Below, in pieces: positions 37,630 through 45,055 of a stretch of 64,000 nucleotides of DNA. This DNA comes from Hyphomonadaceae bacterium. GTDB taxonomy: Bacteria > Pseudomonadota > Alphaproteobacteria > Caulobacterales > Maricaulaceae. The stretch's first letter is position 1. Each line of letters opens with the position of its first letter. Location: contig JABDMW010000015.1 in NCBI GenBank assembly GCA_013001295.1, positions 1 to 64,000 on the forward strand, read 5' to 3'. The position numbers and the translations under genes are program-made. The notes beneath the pieces are model-generated. The model did no database searches and had not been told where the DNA came from. It worked only from the letters and a program-made list of their open reading frames with translations.

Positions 37630-38409
37630 TTACCACCGATTCTGCGCGCTCATCCCGCCATCCACGACAATATTGGCGCCGCTGATCCATTTGGCAGCCG
37701 GACTCAGCAGAAAATGCACGGCATTGGCGACGTCTTGACCCGAACCGAGACGCTTTAGCGGTGCGCGATCGTGCCAGCGGGCGACGCCCTCCGGCCATTG
37801 GTCCTGGATATGTGGCCGGGCAATCAATCCCGGTGATACAGCATTTACGCGGATATGATATTTGCCAAGTTCCAGCGCACTGGCGCGCGTATACATCAAA
37901 ACGGCGGCTTTACTGGCCGCGTAATGGGCGTGATCTTCAGCCGGGTCCAACCCTTCAATAGAAGCGATATTGACGATAACGCCGGGACGTTTCGCGGCGA
38001 TCAACGCGTTGGTCAAATGCTTGGTCAGCGCATAAATCCCGCCCATATTAACATCATGGATGTCTTTCCAAGTCTGATCATCTGCATCAGCAATACCGGC
38101 AATGGTCTGCACTCCGGCATTATTGACCAGATAATCGGGCAAATTATCGCCTTTCACCATGGATCCGATCATATTTTCAATCGCCGCTTCACTTGAAAGA
38201 TCGCTTTTGACGATTTCGGCGTTTTCAAGTTCACCTGCCAGTTCAACGGCCTTTTTATGATTTGAATGATAATGGAGGATTGTTTTTGCGCCGGCTGCCG
38301 CGAGCCTGCGCGCGATATCTGACCCAATTCCGCTGGTTGCGCCCGTAATCAAAGCGGTTCTGCCGGTTAAATCATAATCTTCTGCAATTTCGGCCTGCAT
38401 TTTGCGCAT
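37630..38409 (-). CDS. Short-chain dehydrogenase/reductase
   Basis: This is a classical SDR of about 259 residues. The cofactor motif TGATSGIG lies at 22-29, NNAG follows near 96, and the catalytic triad is S150, Y163 and K167. No aspartate is seen right after the second strand (the segment reads TILHYHSNHKKA), which fits NADP(H) preference in FabG-like enzymes. The frame opens at 38511; the two methionines at 38409 and 38400 are the realistic starts and I use the first. It is divergent from the cupin gene, so both share a 64-base promoter region. The substrate is probably a sugar or polyol by context. Confidence 0.9.
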   Translation of the reverse strand: MRKMQAEIAEDYDLTGRTALITGATSGIGSDIARRLAAAGAKTILHYHSNHKKAVELAGELENAEIVKSDLSSEAAIENMIGSMVKGDNLPDYLVNNAGVQTIAGIADADDQTWKDIHDVNMGGIYALTKHLTNALIAAKRPGVIVNIASIEGLDPAEDHAHYAASKAAVLMYTRASALELGKYHIRVNAVSPGLIARPHIQDQWPEGVARWHDRAPLKRLGSGQDVANAVHFLLSPAAKWISGANIVVDGGMSAQNRW

Positions 38410-38473
38410 CCAGTTTACATCACCAATATGTTGTTGCAGTCTACATGGACAAACGACTTCATAAAGACCCAAT

Positions 38474-38845
38474 ATGACCGAGACAAAAGCGCAGCCGTTC
38501 AGATCCTCCAATCAGGACGAATTTTGGATGAGCGAGCGGATTTATGTGACCGAATTGATGAATAGCCCGGAAGAACCAAACCTGTCTTTGGCAAAGTTTC
38601 GGGTGTTGGAAGGTGTCACTACCCAGCTTCACAGTATCGGCGTTCAGGAATGGTATGTGATTGAATCCGGCACGGTCTTAATGAATATCGACGGCGACAC
38701 GTTTGACGTAAAATCCGGCGACTGCTTCAAGATCGAACCGCACCAGCCGCAACAGATCAAAAATACGGGAATTGGCGATCTGGTTTTTCAATCCATGTGC
38801 ATTCCCCGATGGACCCCCGACACCTATAAAAATCTGGAAGATTGA
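38474..38845 (+). CDS. Cupin domain protein
   Basis: This is a 123-residue single-domain cupin. The two cupin motifs are recognisable: G-x5-H-x-H-like LHSIGVQEWYVIESGTV (about 53-70) and the second GDCFKIEPHQPQQIKNTG (about 86-103). These proteins bind a metal and act as isomerases, dioxygenases or sugar-binding modules. It ends one base before the MtnA gene starts, so it is surely cotranscribed with it. A role in handling the sugar part is plausible from that neighbour. I cannot tell the reaction. Confidence 0.85.
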   Translation: MTETKAQPFRSSNQDEFWMSERIYVTELMNSPEEPNLSLAKFRVLEGVTTQLHSIGVQEWYVIESGTVLMNIDGDTFDVKSGDCFKIEPHQPQQIKNTGIGDLVFQSMCIPRWTPDTYKNLED

Positions 38846-38846
38846 T

Positions 38847-39941
38847 ATGAATGTAAATGGTAAACCAATGCGCACAATTTGGGTGGGCGATGACGGCAAA
38901 TCCGTCACCATCATCGATCAGACTTACCTGCCCCATAAATTGCAGACCACGGATCTAAATACGCTCGAAGATGCCGTATCGGCCATTGCCGATATGAAGG
39001 TGCGCGGCGCACCCTGTATTGGTGCTACCGCAGCCTATGGCATGGCTGTTGCAGTCCGGAATGATCCGTCGGAGGCGGCCATCAAACAGGCCTATGACGC
39101 CCTCAATGCCGCCCGGCCAACAGCAGTCAATTTGAAGTGGGCGCTTGACGAATGCATGGACACGATTGATGGGCTTGACGAAAGCGACCGTGCGAGTGCC
39201 TTGTTTCAACGAGCAGGCGAAATATGCGATGAAGACGTCGACATTTGCTCGAAGATTGGCGACTATGGACTTGATTTACTTAAGAATATTTCCAAAGAAA
39301 AAGAAGGCGACACCGTCAACATTCTCACCCATTGCAACGCCGGTTGGGTGGCCACGGTTGATTGGGGCACCGCCATCGCACCGATCTACAAAGCCTTTGA
39401 CGCTGGGCTAGATGTGCATGTCTGGGTCGATGAAACCCGTCCGCGCTCACAGGGTGCTCGCCTGACCGCATGGGAGCTCGAACAGCACGGTGTGCCCTAC
39501 ACCGTGATCACCGATAATAGCGGCGGCCATTTGATGCAAAATGGCCTTGTCGATATTTGTATCGTAGGTACAGACCGCACCACGGCGACCGGCGATGTGT
39601 GCAATAAAATCGGCACCTATTTGAAGGCGCTCGCTGCCTTTGACAATGAGGTCCCGTTTTATGTTGGCGCGCCGTCAAGATCGATCGACTGGGAGATGCA
39701 GGATGGACTCACCGAAATCCCGATTGAAGTCCGCAGCGGCGAAGAAGAAGTCGGTTGGATATTCGGTCGCGACGAAGACGGTGTTCTAAGACGCGTCACG
39801 ACAATGCCCGATCCTTCGAAATCCAGGAATGACGCTTTTGATGTGACACCGCGTGAATATATCACCGGCCTGATAACTGAGCGTGGCGTGTGTGATGCCA
39901 ATCGCGATGCCCTGCGGGTGTTATTTCCGGAAAAAGGTTAA
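38847..39941 (+). CDS. mtnA: S-methyl-5-thioribose-1-phosphate isomerase family protein (MtnA/eIF2B-like)
   Basis: MtnA isomerises an aldose 1-phosphate (methylthioribose 1-phosphate) to the ketose in methionine salvage. Related enzymes use deoxyribose or ribose 1,5-bisphosphate. The catalytic residues are C163 in LTHCNAGW and D243 in GTDRTTATGD, matching C160 and D240 of the characterised B. subtilis enzyme. Translation begins at 38847, directly after the cupin stop. No other methionine-salvage gene (mtnK, mtnB, mtnD) is near. Instead ribokinase, a nucleoside hydrolase and a nucleoside transporter are, so the in vivo substrate may be another sugar 1-phosphate from nucleosides. Its stop overlaps that of the VIT gene by four bases (TTAA). 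Confidence 0.9.
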   Translation: MNVNGKPMRTIWVGDDGKSVTIIDQTYLPHKLQTTDLNTLEDAVSAIADMKVRGAPCIGATAAYGMAVAVRNDPSEAAIKQAYDALNAARPTAVNLKWALDECMDTIDGLDESDRASALFQRAGEICDEDVDICSKIGDYGLDLLKNISKEKEGDTVNILTHCNAGWVATVDWGTAIAPIYKAFDAGLDVHVWVDETRPRSQGARLTAWELEQHGVPYTVITDNSGGHLMQNGLVDICIVGTDRTTATGDVCNKIGTYLKALAAFDNEVPFYVGAPSRSIDWEMQDGLTEIPIEVRSGEEEVGWIFGRDEDGVLRRVTTMPDPSKSRNDAFDVTPREYITGLITERGVCDANRDALRVLFPEKG

Positions 39942-40660
39942 GCGAGCCCGCCAAAGGCTGCACCGGCCAGGCCTGTAATGACCATCGCCAATGTTCCCCA
40001 AAAGAAGACCCGAACGACTGATCTCAGGACGCTGGCACCCCCTGCCCGCGCTGAAACCACGCCGAGCAAGGCAAGACTCGCGAGCGCGGTAATCCCAACA
40101 AACAGTGTTATATGCTGTAACGGCGCCAAAACCGCGGCCATAAGCGGCAATGCCGCACCTACTGTAAAGGCCACAGCTGAGGAAAACGCCGCTTGCACGG
40201 GCTGTGCGCTGACAGTTTCCGAAATCCCTAATTCATCGCGCGCATGAGTCCCAAGCGCATCATGGGCGGTTAATTGCTTGGCCACTTCCATGGCCGTTTT
40301 CTTGTCAACGCCGCGTTGTTCGTAAATTTCGGCAAGTTCATAGAGTTCGGCTTCCGGGGTTTCTTTCAGCGCCTGCGCTTCCTTTTCCAGATCAGCTTTT
40401 TCAGTATCGGCTTGGGAGCTTACGGAAATGTACTCGCCGGCCGCCATCGACATCGCCCCCGCAACCAAGGCGGCAAAACCTGCAACGACAATTGCCGGTT
40501 TTCCTGCCGATGCCGCGGCGATCCCCACCAAAAGGCTGGCCGTCGACACGATACCATCATTGGCCCCAAGCACAGCCGCGCGCAACCACCCAATCCGATG
40601 CACCAAATGGTCTTCATGGTGGTGGTGGTGATCGTCCAGAGGATTATGGGTTTCAGACAT
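39938..40660 (-). CDS. VIT family iron/manganese transporter-like membrane protein
   Basis: This 240-residue protein of the VIT1/CCC1 family moves Fe2+ or Mn2+ across membranes. The family motif VLGANDGIVSTASLLVGIAAA is at about 31-51, followed by GEYISVSSQADTEKADLEKE (about 76-95), which begins a cytoplasmic helical linker, and by three more helices up to the C-terminus. The N-terminus is notably His/Asp-rich (DDHHHHHEDH), a likely metal-binding segment. Iron handling fits the presence of two Fe(II) oxygenases in the same locus, but the link is only positional. It converges on mtnA with a four-base overlap. Confidence 0.92.
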   Translation of the reverse strand: MSETHNPLDDHHHHHEDHLVHRIGWLRAAVLGANDGIVSTASLLVGIAAASAGKPAIVVAGFAALVAGAMSMAAGEYISVSSQADTEKADLEKEAQALKETPEAELYELAEIYEQRGVDKKTAMEVAKQLTAHDALGTHARDELGISETVSAQPVQAAFSSAVAFTVGAALPLMAAVLAPLQHITLFVGITALASLALLGVVSARAGGASVLRSVVRVFFWGTLAMVITGLAGAAFGGLA

Positions 40661-40759
40661 AGGGCTTTTCTTTTCCGACTCATATTTTCGAAAATACCTT
40701 AGCGGGCGTGCCTATAGGTTCAAGAAAGATCGCTAATTGTGGGACTGTTTGACGCGAAA

Positions 40760-41335
40760 TTAGGTGAGTGGGTCTGCTGTGAGGGCCTTTTCCAGTTGAT
40801 CAATCGATTCTTTTAAGACGCATGCCTCTGGACTCTGTTCTGATGCGTCTGTTTTCTTCGCTTTTAGTTGCGTCAAAATCGCTGTGGCTTTCTCACCTTT
40901 GCCAATTTCAATATAAGAAAGGCCCAAAACGGCTTTCAACGCATCCATATCCGGATTGTCCTTCACAGCTCGCTTCAAATATCTGACCGCGGATTTATGT
41001 TGTTTTTGCTCGATATTCACGAGCCCAAGATAAGCATTGGATTGCTGATAATAAGTGTACCCGCCCATTGAGCGCTTAAATGCCAATTCCGCGCGGCTCA
41101 ACTTACCTTCTTCAAAGAAACGAATGCCTTTTTTGTAATGATACAGGGAGCGTGGCGTCTGTCGCGGTTGATGTTTGTGATAGGCTTGGTATTCGCGATC
41201 ACCATAAACTGGTTTGTTATAGTCATCGGCAAGCACTGTTCCTCTTTCAATCTTTCCCGCAAAAGCGTTAAATGACGCCGAAGCCAGCAACATGGTCACG
41301 GCGAATGTACCTGAAATTCTGGCTAACACGCTCAT
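40760..41335 (-). CDS. Periplasmic TPR-like hypothetical protein
   Basis: The gene encodes about 191 residues with a signal peptide ending NAFA (about residue 27). Three TPR-like helix pairs follow: LYHYKKGIRFFEEGKLSRAELAFKRSM, SNAYLGLVNIEQKQHKSAVRYLKRAV and DALKAVLGLSYIEIGKGEKATAILTQL. A C-terminal helix containing one cysteine closes the protein. TPR repeats mediate protein binding. The ATG at 41335 is used; the frame also has one codon more at 41338. It is divergent from the nucleoside transporter gene, with a palindrome in between. Confidence 0.8.
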   Translation of the reverse strand: MSVLARISGTFAVTMLLASASFNAFAGKIERGTVLADDYNKPVYGDREYQAYHKHQPRQTPRSLYHYKKGIRFFEEGKLSRAELAFKRSMGGYTYYQQSNAYLGLVNIEQKQHKSAVRYLKRAVKDNPDMDALKAVLGLSYIEIGKGEKATAILTQLKAKKTDASEQSPEACVLKESIDQLEKALTADPLT

Positions 41336-41382
41336 CACGACACTCTAGATACTAAAAGTTACAAGGGTAGAATATCACAACC

Positions 41383-41399
41383 AATTGTAATTTACAATT
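41383..41399. promoter_or_regulatory. Perfect 17-bp palindrome AATTGTAA-T-TTACAATT
   Basis: A perfect dyad lies between the TPR gene (minus, about 48 bases from its start) and the nucleoside transporter gene (plus, about 100 bases from its start). Its symmetry and divergent-promoter position suit a transcription factor operator. The regulator is not identified. Confidence 0.5.
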
Positions 41400-41497
41400 C
41401 GACCTAAATACCAATTCGTCAGAAGCCAAATGGCGACTTTACAAAAACCCCTTCACCCTTAAAGTCCGCTCCAACAAAATCATAAAGGTGGGGAATC

Positions 41498-42739
41498 ATG
41501 CCAATCGCTAATATTCTGGGTGTACTCATTATTCTCGGCATCGCCTATGCAATGTCAGAAAGCCGGAAATCGATCAATGTAAAGTCAGCCGGCCGCACGC
41601 TAGGACTTCAGTTCGCCATCGCTCTCCTTATATTGGCAGTCCCCGGCAGCCCGGCCGTGATGGACAAAGTTTCCTCCGGCGTCACCAAAGTCATTGAGTT
41701 TGCCAATGAAGGCACAAGCTTTGTCTTCGGCCCTCTGGCCGATCCGTCCAACGGCTTCATCCTGTTTACCCAGGTCTTCCCGATCATCATTTTTATTGCG
41801 ACTGTTTTCGCGATCCTGTTTCATTTGCGGATTATGGATTTGATCATCAAAACCCTTGGCGGAGCCGTCCGGTTTGTCACCGGTGCATCGCGTCTGGAAT
41901 CAACGGTATCAGCCGCGAGCATTTTTATCGGCATGGTCGAAGCGCCCCTGGCTATCTTGCCATATCTTAAAAAAATGACGCGTTCTCAATTGTTTACGGT
42001 CATGTCTTGCGGGCTTGCCAGCATCGCAGGCACGGTGTTGATCGCATATACTGCACTTGGTGTGCGGCTTGATCTGCTCCTCACGGCCTCATTTATGGCC
42101 GCTCCGGGTGGCCTGTTGATGGGGAAACTCCTCGTGCCGGAGACCGGCGATCCTTACGATATTACCTCATTTAAAGATGCCCAATCCGATGATGACCGCG
42201 CCTCAAACGTCATTGAAGCTGCGACCAAAGGCGCACTAACCGGTTTGAATATCATGATGAGCGTGATTGCCTTGATCATAGCCTTTGTCGCCGTCATTGC
42301 CCTGATCAATGCCATCTTCGGGGGCGTCGGAAAATTGATTGGCTTCCCCGGATTATCCCTTGAGCTTTTGTTTGGGTATTTGTTTGCCCCAATAGCCTGG
42401 CTGATAGGCGTCCCCGCTGATGAAGTCTTACGGGCGGGTCCTTTCCTCGGTCAGAAACTGGTCGCAAACGAATTCCTCGCCTATTTGAATTTCACAAAAG
42501 ATATGGATCAGTTTAGCCAGCAAGGCCAGATCGCAATCACGGTCGCGTTATGCGGGTTCGCTAATTTCGTTGGTGTCGGTATGTTGATTGCTGGATTAGG
42601 CGCGGTTGTACCGGAGCGTCAGAAAGAAATCTCCGGCCTTGCGATGAAATCCCTCCTCGCAGGCACGCTCTCCAACTTTATGAGTGCTGCACTTGTTGGC
42701 ATCGCGATCGCCTTTGCCGGGTTCATCGGAACCGCCTAA
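41498..42739 (+). CDS. Concentrative nucleoside transporter (CNT/NupC family)
   Basis: This 413-residue inner-membrane cotransporter belongs to the CNT family; it imports nucleosides with protons or sodium. About eight to ten membrane segments are visible. The family region is ASIFIGMVEAPLAILPYLKKMTRSQLFTVM (about 143-172; the residues corresponding to the nucleoside-binding E-x-P-L are EAPL). The later NEFLAYLNF and ALCGFANFVGVGMLIAGLGAVVPERQKEI segments are also diagnostic of CNT. It is the inner-membrane partner that the TonB receptor would need. It converges on a phosphoribosyltransferase gene with a four-base stop overlap (CTAA). Confidence 0.94.
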   Translation: MPIANILGVLIILGIAYAMSESRKSINVKSAGRTLGLQFAIALLILAVPGSPAVMDKVSSGVTKVIEFANEGTSFVFGPLADPSNGFILFTQVFPIIIFIATVFAILFHLRIMDLIIKTLGGAVRFVTGASRLESTVSAASIFIGMVEAPLAILPYLKKMTRSQLFTVMSCGLASIAGTVLIAYTALGVRLDLLLTASFMAAPGGLLMGKLLVPETGDPYDITSFKDAQSDDDRASNVIEAATKGALTGLNIMMSVIALIIAFVAVIALINAIFGGVGKLIGFPGLSLELLFGYLFAPIAWLIGVPADEVLRAGPFLGQKLVANEFLAYLNFTKDMDQFSQQGQIAITVALCGFANFVGVGMLIAGLGAVVPERQKEISGLAMKSLLAGTLSNFMSAALVGIAIAFAGFIGTA

Positions 42740-43314
42740 ACCGCCCGCATCGCTTTGGTTGCGGCTTCATGAACACCGGGGCGGTGTTCCTTGATTTCGG
42801 CTGTTGATAATCCGCTGAGCTCATGCGGCATTACAAGCCAATCATCGGTTTCGTGCAAAACATAGTCCGGCTTGCGCCCTGTCCGGTTGTGGCTTGGTTT
42901 ATAATACGGCACTGCGATTTTAACGTCAGACGGCATATTGGCCCTGAGTTTTTTCTTGAGCCGGTTAATCACGGCTTTCGTGCTGCGGCCCGAGCTGAAC
43001 ACATCGTCGACAATCAAAAGTGAGTCTTCACTATTCACACGGTCAACAAGAAAACGCGTATTGTGCACCTGAATGGCCCGGGATGATTTGATTTGATTAT
43101 AGTGATCAATTCCCCGGTAGGAGGTGCGCACAGAGATATGATCCACTTTCACGCCAACATAAGCCAGGAAATCATGGATGACGATGCCGACAGGTGTGCC
43201 CCCGCGCCATATCCCGACAATATAGTCGGGCCGGTATCCGCTTTCATAGACTTTGACCGCTAGTTTAAAGCTGTCTTCGACCAATTCCTGGGCGCTTAAA
43301 AATCGTTTTTCCAT
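42736..43314 (-). CDS. Phosphoribosyltransferase family protein (COG2236-like), copy 1
   Basis: This type I phosphoribosyltransferase of about 192 residues shows the PRPP-binding loop LLIVDDVFSSGRS at about residues 99-111 and the ...IWRGGTPVGIVIHDFL segment typical of hypoxanthine/xanthine-type PRTases. The ATG at 43314 avoids an 8-residue extension. It is paralogous to the divergent neighbouring gene at 43461; both share R(P)DYI/VIWRGGTP and AVPYYKP. Its probable role is to salvage a free base using PRPP, after nucleoside hydrolysis. The exact base specificity cannot be read. Confidence 0.87.
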   Translation of the reverse strand: MEKRFLSAQELVEDSFKLAVKVYESGYRPDYIVGIWRGGTPVGIVIHDFLAYVGVKVDHISVRTSYRGIDHYNQIKSSRAIQVHNTRFLVDRVNSEDSLLIVDDVFSSGRSTKAVINRLKKKLRANMPSDVKIAVPYYKPSHNRTGRKPDYVLHETDDWLVMPHELSGLSTAEIKEHRPGVHEAATKAMRAV

Positions 43315-43347
43315 GGAAATCCCTGTTTTCCGCAACATTGTATTTTT

Positions 43348-43375
43348 GATCAGGCAATAATGTAAAGCCCTGATC
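43348..43375. promoter_or_regulatory. Inverted repeat GATCAGG-N14-CCTGATC between divergent PRTase genes
   Basis: Perfect 7-bp arms lie in the 146-base space between the two divergent phosphoribosyltransferase genes, so a single bound regulator could control both. The role is inferred. Confidence 0.45.
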
Positions 43376-43460
43376 TTTAACTGAGAGTGATTTCTTGAAA
43401 TTCTTCCCTAGCCAGTGCCGGTATTCCACGTTAAAACACAGTCGTATTGGCAGGGTTGGC

Positions 43461-44024
43461 ATGGTCGAAAAATCTTATCCGAAACCGCAAGAAACGCTTG
43501 ATGACAGTATCGCGCTTGGCGCGATGATTTTAAAGAGTGGGTTTCGCCCGGACGTGATAATTGCGCTCTGGCGCGGCGGCACACCCATCGGCATCGCGGT
43601 ACAGGAATTCCTCGACTATTACGGCGGATGCAATTCAGACAATATCGCCATCCGCACAAGTTCCTATCACGGAATTGGCGGGCGTCGGGATACCGTTGAT
43701 ATTTATGGGATGTCTTACCTGCTTAAAAATCTGGATCGCGATGACAAAGTCCTGATCGTCGACGATATCTTTGATACCGGAAAAACCATTAAAGCCGTGA
43801 TTGACCAACTGACCGAAAAGGCGCGTAAAAACACGCCGCAGGATATCAGGATCGCTGTCCCCTATTACAAACCTGACGCCAATTTGACCGACCGGATTCC
43901 CGACTATTATCTGCACACGACCGATAAATGGGTCAACTTCCCCTACTCAATAGAGGGCCTGACCAAAGAAGAAATCCGCGACAACATCCCCGAAGTCTAT
44001 GAAATCATCAAATCAGCGATTTGA
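43461..44024 (+). CDS. Phosphoribosyltransferase family protein (COG2236-like), copy 2
   Basis: This is the second phosphoribosyltransferase, 187 residues from the ATG at 43461; a longer frame from a TTG at 43395 is unlikely. The PRPP loop is VLIVDDIFDTGKT (about 97-109), fully canonical, whereas the sister protein has FSSGRS. The IALWRGGTPIGIAVQEFLDYYGG segment matches the sister, and the AVPYYKP block is identical. It is divergent from copy 1, with an inverted repeat between them. Two related enzymes side by side suggest division of labour between bases or a regulated pair. Confidence 0.87.
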   Translation: MVEKSYPKPQETLDDSIALGAMILKSGFRPDVIIALWRGGTPIGIAVQEFLDYYGGCNSDNIAIRTSSYHGIGGRRDTVDIYGMSYLLKNLDRDDKVLIVDDIFDTGKTIKAVIDQLTEKARKNTPQDIRIAVPYYKPDANLTDRIPDYYLHTTDKWVNFPYSIEGLTKEEIRDNIPEVYEIIKSAI

Positions 44025-44069
44025 TGATTTGGCAAGGATATTGCATCCGCCTTCTGTAAATACTTTTGA

Positions 44070-44095
44070 AACAACATGTTTTTATGTATGTTGTT
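44070..44095. other. AT-rich inverted repeat AACAACAT-N10-ATGTTGTT
   Basis: An 8-bp perfect inverted repeat lies about 45 bases after the phosphoribosyltransferase stop, at the left edge of the AT-rich island. It could be a weak terminator or operator; there is no GC-rich stem or T run. Confidence 0.35.
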
Positions 44096-44217
44096 GATTA
44101 ATTATGGGCGCAATTGCGAGCTTAATTAGACCTGCGTGTATAGAGATGCCGGTTTAATATGCAAGAATTACGGGGCGGGCATGAAGATATTTTTATTGAC
44201 AACGAAGAGCACTTTTT

Positions 44218-44237
44218 CGGAACGGTGTAGTGTTCCG
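44218..44237. promoter_or_regulatory. Hairpin at the start codon of the hydroxylase gene
   Basis: CGGAAC and GTTCCG form a 6-bp stem with an 8-base loop that ends on the first base of the GTG start. It covers the ribosome-binding region, so it could damp translation initiation. Confidence 0.35.
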
Positions 44238-45055
44238 TGCCATTAATCGACTTTAAACTCCTGCTTTTAGTCGCAATAATATTTATTCCACTTGAAAGAA
44301 TATTTGCGTTACATCGCGAACAAAAACTATTTCGAAAAAACTTTTTAAATGACCTGATTTACCTGGTTTTCAACAGTATCCCTATTATAATAATTGTTGG
44401 TTTATTGGTCCAGATTGTGATATCTGGACTCGGGCGTATCATTCCTGAAACAATTGGAGAGGCAGTTCAATCTCAACCCATTTGGTTACAGTCAATAGAG
44501 GCCATAATTATCGCCGACATTGGTTTTTATCTTGCTCACAGAACGTTTCACGCGGTACCGTTTTTGTGGCGTTTCCATATGATTCACCACAGTATTGAGG
44601 AAATGGATTGGATTGCCGCGCACAGGGTCCATCCGGTAGATCAAGGTATTACCAAAGCGACTTCGATCATTCCTTTATTTGCTCTCGGGTTTTCAGGGGA
44701 AGCAATTGCAATTTACGCATTTATTTATCAATGGCAATCTGTATTCATCCATTCAAACGTCCGCATACGGTTCGGACCATTAAAATGGATATTGGCTTCG
44801 CCACAATTTCATCATTGGCACCATGCAAATGAAGAAAAAGCATTCGATAAAAATTTCGCCGGACAATTGCCTATTCTGGATGTAATCGGTGGCACGCTTT
44901 TCATGCCCAAAAAAGATATGCCAATAAAATATGGTACGGAAGGTGCACCCAAAAACCTCTATCATAAACAGCTAATTTTTCCACTCTTGCCAAAATCAAG
45001 TGAAGACCAAGTTGGGGCGCATAACGGCTCAAAAAATTCGGAGGTGAAGCAATGA
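44237..45055 (+). CDS. Sterol desaturase/fatty acid hydroxylase family protein
   Basis: This 272-residue membrane di-iron enzyme has the histidine clusters of the fatty acid hydroxylase family: HRTFH (101-105), HMIHH (114-118), AAHRVHP (129, 132) and FHHWHH (192-196), between about four membrane helices. Such enzymes hydroxylate or desaturate lipids, for instance sphingolipids, hopanoids, carotenoids or sterols. Translation starts with GTG inside a hairpin. The stop overlaps the next gene by ATGA, so the two are coupled. The base composition is AT-richer than the surroundings, and the gene may be part of an acquired island. Confidence 0.88.
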   Translation: MPLIDFKLLLLVAIIFIPLERIFALHREQKLFRKNFLNDLIYLVFNSIPIIIIVGLLVQIVISGLGRIIPETIGEAVQSQPIWLQSIEAIIIADIGFYLAHRTFHAVPFLWRFHMIHHSIEEMDWIAAHRVHPVDQGITKATSIIPLFALGFSGEAIAIYAFIYQWQSVFIHSNVRIRFGPLKWILASPQFHHWHHANEEKAFDKNFAGQLPILDVIGGTLFMPKKDMPIKYGTEGAPKNLYHKQLIFPLLPKSSEDQVGAHNGSKNSEVKQ

